64,000 bases of DNA from Ectocarpus siliculosus (Eukaryota > Sar > Phaeophyceae > Ectocarpales > Ectocarpaceae): NCBI GenBank assembly GCA_000310025.1, contig FN649740.1, positions 326,728-390,727 of the forward strand, written 5' to 3'. The notes beneath the pieces are model-generated. The model was given only the letters and a program-made list of their open reading frames with translations. It made no database searches and had not been told where the DNA came from. Shown here piece after piece: positions 46,601-57,300 of this stretch; position 1 is the first letter of the stretch; each line of letters opens with the position of its first letter. Made by a program: the position numbers and the translations under genes.

Positions 46601-49600
46601 TATGAAGGAACAAGCGGGGTCGGGAGACGGCGTTGGGGGGATACTCATGCGTCGCTCGCCTTTGAAGTATTTGACCTTTGACCGTGCGTGTACACCTTGC
46701 CGTCAGAAGAACCGCATCTGCTTGATCCAATTCCCACAGCAGCCGGGTACACAGATGTGGTTGCATCGATGGTCGATTGATTCTGCGTACCATAAGCACA
46801 CCTCCTAGACCGAGTTTCGACGCTTGATTACTCCACAACCAAACCAAGGGTTTTCGATCACCGATCGATACCCGCAAGTAAAGGTAGCTCTCGATGAGAT
46901 CATTCCAAAACCACCATTTTTCGGGATTTGCACCCTCTTGGTTATGGAGTAACCGAGCAATGAGAGTCGGTTCAGGGGGGGCGCAATGGCTCGAGCTTGG
47001 TATACGGTACACGGCTGTGTTCTGCAGGGTTTCGTTTACGACTTTCGTGGCGCCATGCCTCTCAATATGACACCGCCGAGCCACACAAAAACTGCACACG
47101 CCCGATGCACGAAATCACACATGAAAATACAAACCACCACACAAGCACATAACCCCAACAGGAGGATACGACAACCAAATCTGAACCCTCAAGGAGAGCC
47201 ACCCCACACACACCCCACAAAATAAAAATGTCGTACCTGAGCACACCAGCGACCCCCTTCACCCCCCCCAACAACAACGCCTCCCTGTGGGTCCTCTTGT
47301 TTCTGCGCCGCCGCCGGCGACGAAGCAGCTTCTTCGACCGAAGATATTGAGGCGTTTTTTTCAACCAATGAGGCGTCGCGGTCTTCTCCTTCAGCCAAGG
47401 TGGAGGCGTCGCCCTCTGTAGCCGCAGCGCCTCCTCCGTTTTGTTCCGACGCCGTACCAGGGCGAGGGCAGGGGGGTGGCACCGCCTCCATGAACGCGAG
47501 CATGGAGTTTTCCAGCAACCGAACGGAGGCATCTGTTGCTCGGGAAGTGGGGTCCCTGTGTGCCCCGGTTTTGCAGCGGTCGGATTGGGGAGTGGTGGGG
47601 GGGGAGGCATGATAAGCGAAAGAGGTAACTGGAAGTGAGAGGGGGGGGAAAGCAGCACAAGAGAGAGAGATAATAGGAAGTGAACTTGGCAGCGCATGAG
47701 AGAGATATAAGAGGAAGGGAGACTGAGGAGGAAGAAGAACAAGCGAGAGAGATAACAGGGAGTTAAGAGTCGGGGGGAGGCAGCACAAGCGAGCGAGATG
47801 ACATGTAGTGAGAGTTGTATGCATAGGTGGATTGAACCCATATTATCCTTGAATGCCATTCGTTCCCAGCGGAAAAAACGAGCGAAAGACAGGTTGATGG
47901 ACTACAGAGCAGGAACGCATGTACGACACGCCTGAGAACCCAGCCACCCTCAGCAACGCATGCCCGTCAAACAGCCGTGAGGATGCACTCAACGACAACA
48001 ACACGCACCCCTTCAAGAGTCCGAGGACGTCTTGGATGGTTCCGCCGCCTGCCCCAGTGTCAGCCGCCGCTCTCAGCATCTCCGCCAACCGCCCTTGACC
48101 GTCCAAAACCATCGATGACGACTGCAAGCCGGCTAGCATATTCCTCCAGCCGTCTCCTTGTCCTTGCGCGATTACCTGATTGATCGAACATGAATAGGCG
48201 AAGGAAAAACAAGAAGAAAAAACGCAAGAACCGTACAGTATGGCCTGCAGTTTCAAACTTCTGATCCGCTTTCGTCATTTCCGCGACGACACAAAGTTAT
48301 TGTCTTGTAGATCTGATTTTTACATTCATGTTTGCTTTGGGGTATCTGTCGCACTTTTCCTTTGGGCCCTTTTCGTATGTATCAGCATGTGGCGACAGCG
48401 AGCCGGGTCTCGCTGGTGGGACTACATGGTACGGAACGCAGTCAGCGTGAAAGTAACAACAGCATCTCCAACACTAATGGCGGATTGGGAGGAGGGTAGA
48501 CAAAAATATAAAATACATCGTACCGAGAGCTAGAGATCCAGCTCGTAGTGCGACTTGCTTACCCTCTCTTGTGCTCCCTTGAGCAGCTTCATGCCCTTCG
48601 TCATAACGGGGGATTCTTTCTCCGCCAAAGCCTTCAGCAGCCGCCCCCCCCGCTCCGTCGCCATGGCCACGGACTCATCCCCCCTGCCGCCGAGAAAAAA
48701 CAGATTGGAACAGCAACCAATTATTGATTGGCCAATCAGCCTTGACACCAATAGCCAGGAAGCGTTGTTGGTGAGACAAACACGATTTCCTCGACGTCAA
48801 CACTGCCTCCTCTGTGATCCTTGCCTGCTTGCTCTTGCACCATCAGTCCTTCCCACCTGTTCATAACGCTCACGGAATGAAGTCAACGAGCTAGAGCTCT
48901 CGGTGGCAAGACCCTTTCAATACTCCCGTCCCGTCGTAGACCCCTCTCGCTACGTGTACAGTATTACGGTAGAGATCCTGTGTAGTGCGGGAAAACACGC
49001 TTGGCACACACAGGGACTTCCGCTGCTGTAGGCTTACCGATAGGAGTCGACGACTTCGCCAAGGCCTGTCGCGAGTCGAGTTTTGCCATCCATCAGAACA
49101 CCCACGGTCTTTGTGCCCTCCACTTGTCTCTGTTGTATGCATACAGAAAAAAAAGAAGAGATAACATAGATTGGACCACGAAAGGTGTCGCCCACAAACG
49201 CACATGCAGAACGCTTCAGGTAAATAAGTCGGACCAAGCAATTGATACGCCCAACACCAGCCGAAATATGCATACGGCGTGACAAATCAAACAAACCTGC
49301 AACAATCCACAGCAGTTACGCCGGCCGCAGGTGAAAAGCCACGGTGCTACTTTGGCACCCTTGGATTGATTGCAAAAAATTCAAAGAGAAAGGAATTGAG
49401 CTAAGCAACGAACTAGCGTAGAAACACTTGTTTCCTTGATTCACAGCACCTGCAATTCTCGAGCCTTAGCGGCACCGGTCTCGAGACCGTTCTCGAGATC
49501 GGAGACGATCTTGGCCAGCTCGGGACTCTCCTTGGACAGGGTTTTCAGGGCGGAGAAGTGTTTATCCAGCTCCAGCGCCTGCGTGCGTATAGGGTGGGCA

Positions 49601-52600
49601 TCCGGGTTGGTGTTATTGTCACAACTTTTATGTATAACACTGGTAATTCATTTCGGGATAAGCGGCTAAATAGCACGGGGAGCGCTTGGCGAGTCCCACC
49701 GCCTTGAACGGATGGAGCTAGGGATACAGGCCAAGCCACCGCAGCGTTCACAGGCTGAGGTAGGGAAAAGTGATTGTCGGTAGAGCACGTACCGGGACGC
49801 AGTTCAGGAACAACCGCCATGGGGCTAGGAATGGCTTACAGAGTTTGTGCTCACTTTGTCTCATCGCCCAACTCAGTTCGACTCCAACCGTACGCCCTTC
49901 ACCTTAGAAAAAACGCCTCTCGCATATGACAACCACATAGGCGCACCTCTCCCCCTCCCCCTATAAAAAAACTCCCCCTCGCGTACAAAAACCCAGTCGG
50001 CGCACCTCTCCACCTTTCCCGGCCAACTCCGACAGCTGCTCCTTCCCCTCTTCCCAGAGACGCATGAGCTCAGCCCCGGCCCTCCCAACCCCCCCCTCGG
50101 CATCTCCGCCATGGTTGCCACTTGTACCGCTTCCGCTACCGTCACTCAGCGCCGCATCAATTAGCCCTTCTAACCGCTGCCGCCCGCTCTCGACAAGGGA
50201 TTCCATCCTGGCCGTCTCTGCGCGAGTCAACTCCGCCTTGCCATCCAAACATCGGCGAAGTGAGAGAAGACGGGGCGGGTCTAGCAAGTTGAAGTCAAGG
50301 AGTGAGGACGCTCACAGTCGAGGCGGGATAGGGCTGAAGGTGTCCATAACACACCGAGCCGAAGAACCGAAGAGCCGCAATTTCGTTCGACCTCCCAGAG
50401 ACACAAGAGGAACCAACCCAGACAGAATGTTGCCAACACCAAAGAACAACGCACCAACTGCGCCTCCGCGTCCCGTGCACTCCCCCCCCCCCCGCTCCCA
50501 TCCCCATCGTCTTCCGCGTGCCCCCCTGTCCCAGCTCCTGGTTCGACACCCTCTTCATGGTGTTCGCCCGCTACTGCTGTTGCCGGCGCTGTTGCTCTTG
50601 AGGCTTTCCCTCCGCCGTCGAGTGTATCTGCGGCGGCTCCAAGAGTTGCCTGTAGAAGTCGGCCGCGTTGACGGAGGACATTACAACAGAGGCGGTCCGA
50701 AACCAAGCCAGAGGTTGACAGCGGCTGTGTGTCCTATTCGCCTATAACCCGGTTCGGATAGGTTGGGTTGCGCGCAAAGATCTAGACATGCGTCACACGC
50801 TACGACATGGGTTGATCGATTGAGAGGTCCCATCGAACTAGAAATCAAGCCCTTGAGGGATGAAAGCAACAGACGTGTTTGTCGCGAGGGCAGTCAGTCT
50901 CGAGAACGAGCACCGAATAGAGGGTTGCTCCCTCGCTTAGCGGCAGAGATGCGTCAAGCCCGGCCACCAGACCCTCACGTTAAAAAACACAAGACAAGCA
51001 CTGCCGGAGGAAGGAGGGAAAAAAAATAACCCTGAGCTTGCCTTTCTCCTGTGTAACCTCGGCTGGTGCGTCAAAACATTTACCGAAAGGTGTCGGGAGA
51101 CTTTGTGCTGATTTTAGGAGACTGGCACCCAGAAATAGATAGAATACTGCACGATCAAGCCGCCCACGCACCTTTGCATCTACGCCGTAGACCGTCCCTT
51201 CTATCTTAGCCAGGATGTCGCGCGCGCCGGTACCGATGGCGCTCTTCGTCTCCGCGGTGACGAGCGCGTTGCTTCCGTCGAGCACCCTCTCCACGAGGGG
51301 CATGACCTGTCAAATATCATGTCAACGAAAGGAAGAGACTCCTCCATCACATCGCCCACACGCCCACACCACACATTTTAGACCACGTTTTGATCACTTA
51401 GATGATGCAGGTACTAAAAGTCGTACATCAAGGAGCAATCGTTGTTTGGTCGTTACCCTATGTAACCATGGGGTTCTTCTAATCGCGGTTGGACTCGCAA
51501 GGGAGAGGAATGACCGTTGAGATGGAGACTAGATTTAGTGCTTCATGTGAATACAATGGCCCGACATATCCAAGGTATGCCTATGACCAAACGCACTCAT
51601 TCTACATACACAAATTATCGACATGCTTGCCTTCCTCTTGCGTGACCCCGGCTGGTGCATCAAACATGCACCACGACGTGTAGACTCATGTCCATCTACA
51701 CCTTGGCTTCACAAACAAGCTCTTCTCTGCACAGCACAGGGTAGGAAATACCGTGCTGTCTGTTTGCGGCATGGATCAGGACGGGATACCGTCTGCTCGT
51801 GCTGGGTAGACACGCAAAAGGTGGGTTGACATTTTGCTGGTCATAAATAAGGTATGATGTTTGGGTACCGTTACCTCAACAAGGACAATGACTCTGGAAT
51901 TGTGCACTAAAGCTCCCACGTTGCCTCGGGAAAAGATCTCGTTTCCGATGGGTCAGGTACGTGGGTATCGTCTTTCTGTACCCCACAAACTATTGATCAA
52001 CAAGTGACACCCACCTTAGCAACCGGGCAAGAGATGCTGTCTCCCTCAATCAAGGCCATTTCTCCATCCGCAGAGAAACCCATCTGCACGAGAAACACGT
52101 CGGCTCCTCCCCCCCCTCCGCCTCCGCCGCGCCCCCTGCTCATGAACCCAACGACCACACCATCCCCCTCGGGTGTCTTGACTCGAACTCCCACGGCGGC
52201 CGGGAGCTCTCGCAAGACTGCGCCGGGGTGGAGGTAGGCCTTAGCCGAGCCGGCACCTGTAGCCGTTGGCAAGAAAAATAGCTCAGGCTGCAAGTATGTT
52301 TGTTTCGTTGGTTGAAGAATACCATGACAAGCATCAGGACACAGGCCCGCTGCCTCTGCGTAAACGTGCCTTGTGTTCATACATTCAAAGAACAGAGAAT
52401 GGAGCTTCATTGATGGAGCGGGTGGGTAGCCTGAGCGAGTGCCACAAAGAGCATATTCGTAAGCTACCAGAACAACTTCTATCCTTCCTGCGCAGGGACT
52501 TGGTGAAGCAGCACACTCGTGCAGTGCCTAACGATACAGCGGCAAAGACCCTTCCGCACTCGTCTGGTACAACCAGTATCTAAAATAGTATCACCGCCCG

Positions 52601-52956
52601 TGGCACTCTTTTGTTCTTGTCCAGATGAGAAGATTTACACGGGTCGGGGCTGGTATACTACATAGCAACCAGATGAGAGTGCAGGCTCCCTCGGGAGGCA
52701 TGTTAAGTCAGGGTTTCCCTAACATAACACCATGTGTGCTTGGCGGTATTGTTACTTCGGGCTTGCAAAGTGGGCAGCGTGGTGTAATGCGGTCTAGACG
52801 ACGGCGGCAACGACGTTAGTATAGTTCCTGCCGAACCTATTGCATACCTCTCGATCTCCATAGGCGGACGACATGCACATCATCCTCCTGGCGGATTTCA
52901 ACGAGCACTCCTGTGCCCAAGGTTGTTTCCACGCATGTTCCAATGCTGAACCCCAT
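34672..52956 (-). CDS. BPI/LBP-like (TULIP) lipid-binding protein with PDZ domains
   Basis: Exons: 52956-52848, 52256-52015, 51306-51172, 50649-50455, 50236-50006, 49578-49450, 49129-49038, 48683-48563, 48175-48009, 47555-47237, 46592-46527, 45804-45733, 45145-44897, 44554-44441, 43834-43262, 43015-42887, 42691-42511, 42067-41772, then 39954-39845, 39085-38977, 38118-37979, 37079-36893, 36253-35984, 35659-35498, 34842-34672. All phases agree; 1140 residues precede the gap region and 382 follow. Residues 1-117 hold two short strand modules (CVETTLGTGVLVEI, VRVKTPEGDGVVVGF). Residues 118-747 are amphipathic helices. Residues about 735-1140 match BPI/LBP proteins (VPPISGTSSRVGYAITNLDL, MAWLINLLTRLFSSTIS). 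PDZ domains follow (GLLVPGQLLYSVNGRRVIG, GAVQPGDTLISVNGIPLPG, VIQPGMVLVAIDGAPIAGG, plus a half at 39954). Retention of the intron after 41772 gives a stop at 41757. No membrane segment was seen. Lipid transfer at membranes is inference. Confidence 0.82.
37290..37600. repeat. Pyrimidine-rich low-complexity tract in a PDZ-gene intron
   Basis: From about 37430 the plus strand is almost entirely C and T, rich in CTTTTTCT. It lies in the intron between exons 37979 and 37079, so the gene's own strand is purine-rich here. Frames reading Phe/Ser or Lys/Glu runs come from composition alone. Confidence 0.7.
37690..37905 (-). repeat. Dispersed repeat with (GTT)n head, copy 2, inverted
   Basis: This is the reverse complement of 27633-27845 with modest divergence, including CTCTACCCAGTACCTTCATA and TCGATTCCCGTGGTCACAGG. 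It sits in a TULIP-PDZ gene intron. Confidence 0.7.
38150..38480 (+). repeat. Degenerate direct repeats in a PDZ-gene intron
   Basis: Blocks such as GGGTTATCGGGGGGAGGGGA, AAGCTGTGCCGA and CACACGGAAATTTAGGGT recur about three times with changes across this segment, between exons 38977 and 38118. Confidence 0.55.
39077..39241 (-). repeat. Duplicated splice-acceptor segment of a TULIP-PDZ exon
   Basis: The 3' splice-site region of the exon starting at 39085 (plus-strand ACGTAGCACCT, GCATTCATCCACACAAAAC) is repeated at about 39208-39241 with a two-base insertion. On the minus strand the second copy offers CAATAG just before GTGCTACGTGC, a possible alternative acceptor. Confidence 0.6.
40301..40417 (+). 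mobile_element. Poly(C)-tailed repeat, 3' end only, abutting the gap
   Basis: TGCTCCGTCCCGG, GGTCAATGGTCTAACGACTA and GAGTACCCCCC lead into a C-rich run that ends at the N gap. The next copy begins on the other side with another C run, so the gap probably collapses tandem copies or an unreadable C tract. Confidence 0.65.
40418..40973. other. Assembly gap, 556 N
   Basis: The gap is bounded by C runs on both sides inside an intron of the TULIP-PDZ gene. It probably hides the first half of the first PDZ domain, because the exon at 39954 starts in the middle of that fold. Confidence 1.
40974..41645 (+). mobile_element. Poly(C)-family repeat, full copy with 5' minisatellite
   Basis: Three units of about 60 bp (GGTGTTTGCCATC, TTTTCGTCGCTTGGCAACGA, CGTTGTAAAAC) occupy 40997-41187. 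Then comes a unique body shared with 1063-1440 (for example GATGATCGCACCACGTTGTG) and the common 3' module ending GAGTACACCC. It is almost identical to the copy at 830-1543. Confidence 0.75.
42307..42475. repeat. CAA and CCA microsatellites flanking a duplicated exon segment
   Basis: An ACAACAACA-type run at about 42309-42354 and an ACCACCACC-type run at about 42433-42472 sit in the intron between exons 42691-42511 and 42067-41772. The 24-base duplicated exon segment lies between them. Confidence 0.85.
42379..42402 (-). other. Possible 24-nt cassette microexon in the TULIP gene
   Basis: This 24-base segment repeats the end of exon 42691-42511. It is preceded by the acceptor-like TTGTTTTGTCTAG and followed by the donor-like GCAAGT. 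Entering and leaving in phase 1, it would insert AALLGTAN after SALLGTVN without changing the frame. Confidence 0.4.
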
Positions 52957-53725
52957 GCCTCTCTCTCTCTCTCTCTGTCGCCCTCTGCTCCTCTGTTGAG
53001 CAGTGCAAAACCCGCAAGCGCTGCACAGGCTGTGCTGCTGTTTGGCCCTTAGTCGATGACCGGGGGTTTCGTGAATCACATTGTTGTAATACGTATATAC
53101 CCAGTCAACGCGAGAACTAAACCACAATATTTTGATCGAAAACCCCGGGGTTACATACCCATTGTCCCCGGCGGGCGGATACCCTCACGTACGAATAGCA
53201 TCGCATGCTTGGTCGAAGAGAGTCTCTCTCGCCGAGCGAGGAGAGGTAGGGAGACGCGTAATCGCCTGTGATTGAGATACTGCCTTCAGTTCGTTTTTCA
53301 CTTCAGGGAGCCTAGAGGGGCGTGAAGGTGATGAGAACACGCACGTCATGCGGTGTGCTCGGTCAGTTTCGAGTGTCAAAGTGGCAGTGGCAGTAGGCAA
53401 ATTGTAGATGCGCCTCAGGAGACACTTTGTTATTAGACATACTGCAACACACGTACTGCAGCCCTCGCCGAGTTGATTCGACACGCCTGTGCTTGTGCGC
53501 TTGCCGACATCATTATCGTGGCCGTCTCGCCACGTTACTCTACCAAAACGGACGGGGAAAGTGGTGTGTGATGTGTACACTCCGGTTGTGGTCCCAGTAC
53601 AAGTTGAACGAGGCGGGTTGCTGTGACATATTGATTCACATGGTACCGACCAGCTTCCCTCTCTCCGTTGTCGTGTGCATGATGTGAACACAGGAGAGAC
53701 TGCGCGCTCCCTGACAAGGAAAAAC
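52957..53725. promoter_or_regulatory. Divergent intergenic region (TULIP-PDZ gene / LW-domain gene)
   Basis: These 769 bp lie between the minus-strand ATG at 52956 and the plus-strand ATG at 53726. A CT-dinucleotide run sits at 52961-52977, just upstream of the TULIP-PDZ start. Non-coding 5' exons could also be here; no further motif was assigned. Confidence 0.45.
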
Positions 53726-54303
53726 ATGCCTGTAGCGGAGTCTCACGAAAGCGTCAGCGGAAAGTTTGCAGCGGCTACCGACCGGGCCGGAGTTGACGCC
53801 GGCTGCGGCGGCACCAAGAACACTCCGCCACCCGCACGTCCGGCGGTGGAAAAGAACACCCCGACAGCGAGGGAGAGAGGCGGTATTCCGTTACCCGTGG
53901 CAGCGATACCGAGAGTAGCAGCAGAAGGGACAGCGGCAGCTGGAGAACCTCCAGCAGCGGGAGAAGAACAACCCACGCATCCCGAGAAGAGTGCGGAAAG
54001 GGCTGAGTTCGGGTATTCTGCCGTCACATTTAGGAGCACATTCGCGCGAGGTTATGACCATCGACGTCGTGGCAGGGCGTACTCAACGACACTGCCTCCT
54101 CCACCACCTCAAGCTCCTCCCGGTGTCGGCGGAGGTTCTGGCTGGGCAGGGCTTCGGGACCTGGACGGGTGTGTGGTGTGGTACACGGAAAGCGTTGACT
54201 CTGCCGCGGAGGCCGATATCGAGAGCCTCGCGTCGCGAGCAGAGAGCGTCGACAGCAGAGAGGTGGGGGATGAGTTCATGCATAATGAGAGAGAAAGAGA
54301 GAG

Positions 54304-54343
<40 letters not shown>

Positions 54344-57300
54344 AAGGAGCACGTGCATTGCACGTAGCCAGCTCAGGGGTGCCCCAAACGTTGAAACCTT
54401 GCGTTTGCTGGAATAGCAAGCATCCTTGTTTTTGGCATGCTGCGAAAGGAGGGGATCGTCCTCGATATCGCTGTTCTTCTGCGATGCTCCCAGTACGTAA
54501 GCGGGATTGGTGCTGACGCTGGCGTGCGGGCGTGCTGTCGCTTTCCTGGCGGAGGTCTGCTGTGTCGCACTACCACCAGGAAAGCGACAGCACGCACGCA
54601 CGCTAACACTAGCACAAGCTCACCCTACGTGCTGGGAGCGCCGAAGAACAACGACGTCGAGGACGATTCCCCCCGTTCACGTTGGCGTCGACCGAGAGAC
54701 GTACGCTTTTGGCGGCAGAGAACCCGGGCTTAATCATATCCGCCACCCCGGCATCTTTCTCTTTTGGAGAATAGGAGGGAATCGTCCTTGACATACTTCG
54801 GGAAGGTTGTACCCTTTACGAAGGGGAATCTCCACATATTATAGTGCATACCATTGGTGTAGGAGCTCATGCGAACCGTAACAAGGGACAGGATCCCATC
54901 CCCGTACACCCAGCGGTACGCGGGCGGTAGCAAGGCCTTTGTTCAACAGTATCAATGGTTCCTTGGATGTCGTTCGTTCAAGAACAGAACCATACAGTAC
55001 AAAATTCTTCCGACACAACCCAAAAACTCGTTGAAAGTACCTCAACGGCAAAGCCTACCTTTTTGTGGCAGCTTCATGTAATTTTCTCTCAAACAGTCGT
55101 GATTGGTATACACAGTACCAGGCATTTTTCCTGAGCGTCGAAAGGGCCAAACGCAGCGCGAGATGACCCCAGTCCCGCACCGCGCGTGGTGACACCGCTT
55201 TTTCGACCTTTTTTTTTTTCTTGACCCCCCTACAAATGAATTCACAGGATGACCTCGACGCGACAGCTAGCACGGACAGCGAGGTTGCGAGCACCGCGAG
55301 CTCGACAGGGGGCGCCAGTTCAGTTTGCAGCGGGGACTCCTCCCGGAACAGAGCGAGGGACCGAGACCTGTCCCTTGAGTTGTGCTCCACATGGAGCGAG
55401 GAAGGAGAGGAAGACGTTCTGCTGGGATTGTCCCTCGCGCGAGCTAGGTGGGCGCCAGCTGCGTTGCTGCACTGATACGTGCTAGATTGCTTAGTTTTCT
55501 ACTCCCCCCCCCCCCTGACGGTCTTGTATCGTTCACAGACAGGGCCATGAATCCTTCGGGTGGTGGATACTTGCGCGCGCATACCGGCGTGGCAGTAGGA
55601 TACCTAACACCAAGACTTCCTGGTTGTCATTGCACAAGTTCTTTTACCCCCTTGTTCTCTTCCTCGTTGTCTCTTCCCTCCCCGCCCTCGCGCTCTCTCT
55701 CTCTCTCTCACCAAACGTAGGATGACAGCGGGCAAGGCCGCCTGCTCTTGCCGGGAAACGTCCTGCTTCTGCCGCTTCAGGAACACCTCCGCCTCCTTCG
55801 CCTCGACGCGTAACCGCAACCAGAACCCTCGCACGGTAGTCCCGCTCCCACCCCCGGGGCCCCTGGCAAGGTCTGAGCTCGACCCTCGGGACCTAGCTCT
55901 CGTTGCGGAGATCAACTGCATGGCGAAGGGCAGTCGGGACCGACGTGGTAGGGGAGCAGGTCACGAGAGGGGTGTCGTCGCGACGCCTGGCGACGCTCCT
56001 GTCGGGGCGGGGATGGGCGCGGCTGGGGCGGGGGTGGCGGTGGCGAGGACGCCGGAGCGGTTGGCCGTTCACCCGGACTGTGCGTTTGAGTTCGCGGAGA
56101 GGTTCGTGAGGCGTGACATCGCGTTGGCCGGAAGGGTGCAAGCCGTGCGGCTGCTCTACTCCAGGTGAGAAGAGAAGAGGCAGGCGGAGGCGACTCTTGG
56201 GGAAAAGGGCGGCGGGGGCTGCTGTGAAGCGAGTTCCGTGAACCGTACACAAAGTATGCAGTGTTTCCAAACGCGGAGTGGCACCGTATACAAAGTACAT
56301 GGCGTTTCCAAGCGCGGAGTGGCTTGGTAGTGAGGTGGATTGGACGTTATTTGGTGGATGTTCTCATACCGCGTCTGTTCCCGCGACAAACTCGTGGGGA
56401 ATGCTTGCGTGGCTTGTTAGGGAGGCAGTTGGGCTTCATTCTGGTAGTACCCTCTTGTGAACCAGACTCTGGTTGGGAGGTCAAGTCGCATTTTGTTCTT
56501 GTGCCAGAGCGTCGCCTCACATTCTCCGCCCCGCACGTGTCTGATAAACCATACCAGTACGAACTCCATATTCAGCGTGATCGTCCGCTGCGGCGGGTTT
56601 CGAGCGCTGTACGGCTGGCTCGGGGACGTGTGGGAACGCGTAAGGGCGCACAAGCTGGCAAGAGCTGGCCCCCCACAGTGGAGAGGAGTCGGTAGTCGCG
56701 TGTATGTCGAAGAGCTGCTGTGCGTCCTAGCGCGCGTCCCGATCTCGGTGGACATGCTGAGGGAGACGGTACGGCGGTCTGATGTGTTCCCCCGCCCGTT
56801 CCGAAGTCCGGAGCGTGCGTCATTTCGTCGTGCTTTTTTTTGTGTGGCCCGGCGATTTTTTGCTGCGGTTAGCGTTATGCAGATGCCAACACGCTGTTAC
56901 CGCCGTGGTCACGACTGCGCAAAGTGGTTGTCTGACGATAGTTGTATACGCCTGTTTGTTTGCAGCTAGTGGATCACTTACTTCACGTTTCTCGTGAAAT
57001 ATTCTCGAATCTGTAGTTCTCCCGCGCTTAGTTTGATGATTATGCAAGCGTTTCTCTCTCGGTGTTATGCGGTTTTTGTCCAAACCAAAATGCCGGTGTT
57101 GATGACGGTTCTGTGCTCTTCCTTTGGCGCGGGATTTTCTGTCTCACATGTATGTACATGTCCCTTGCCATGCGTCCCAGGAAATCGCTCGTGTGGCAAA
57201 GAAGTTCAGAAGGCTGGCGGAGCGTCATGGCCTGGAGTCCATGACGAAGGCGAGCAACCAACTCCGCGCCCACCTGCACGCCGTGGTCTCAAGGGGCGTC

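Noticed and set aside
54308-54367. Polyglutamine protein end in the LW gene.
   Set aside because: A donor at 54262 joins in phase to exon 55248; the CAG run is intronic in that model.
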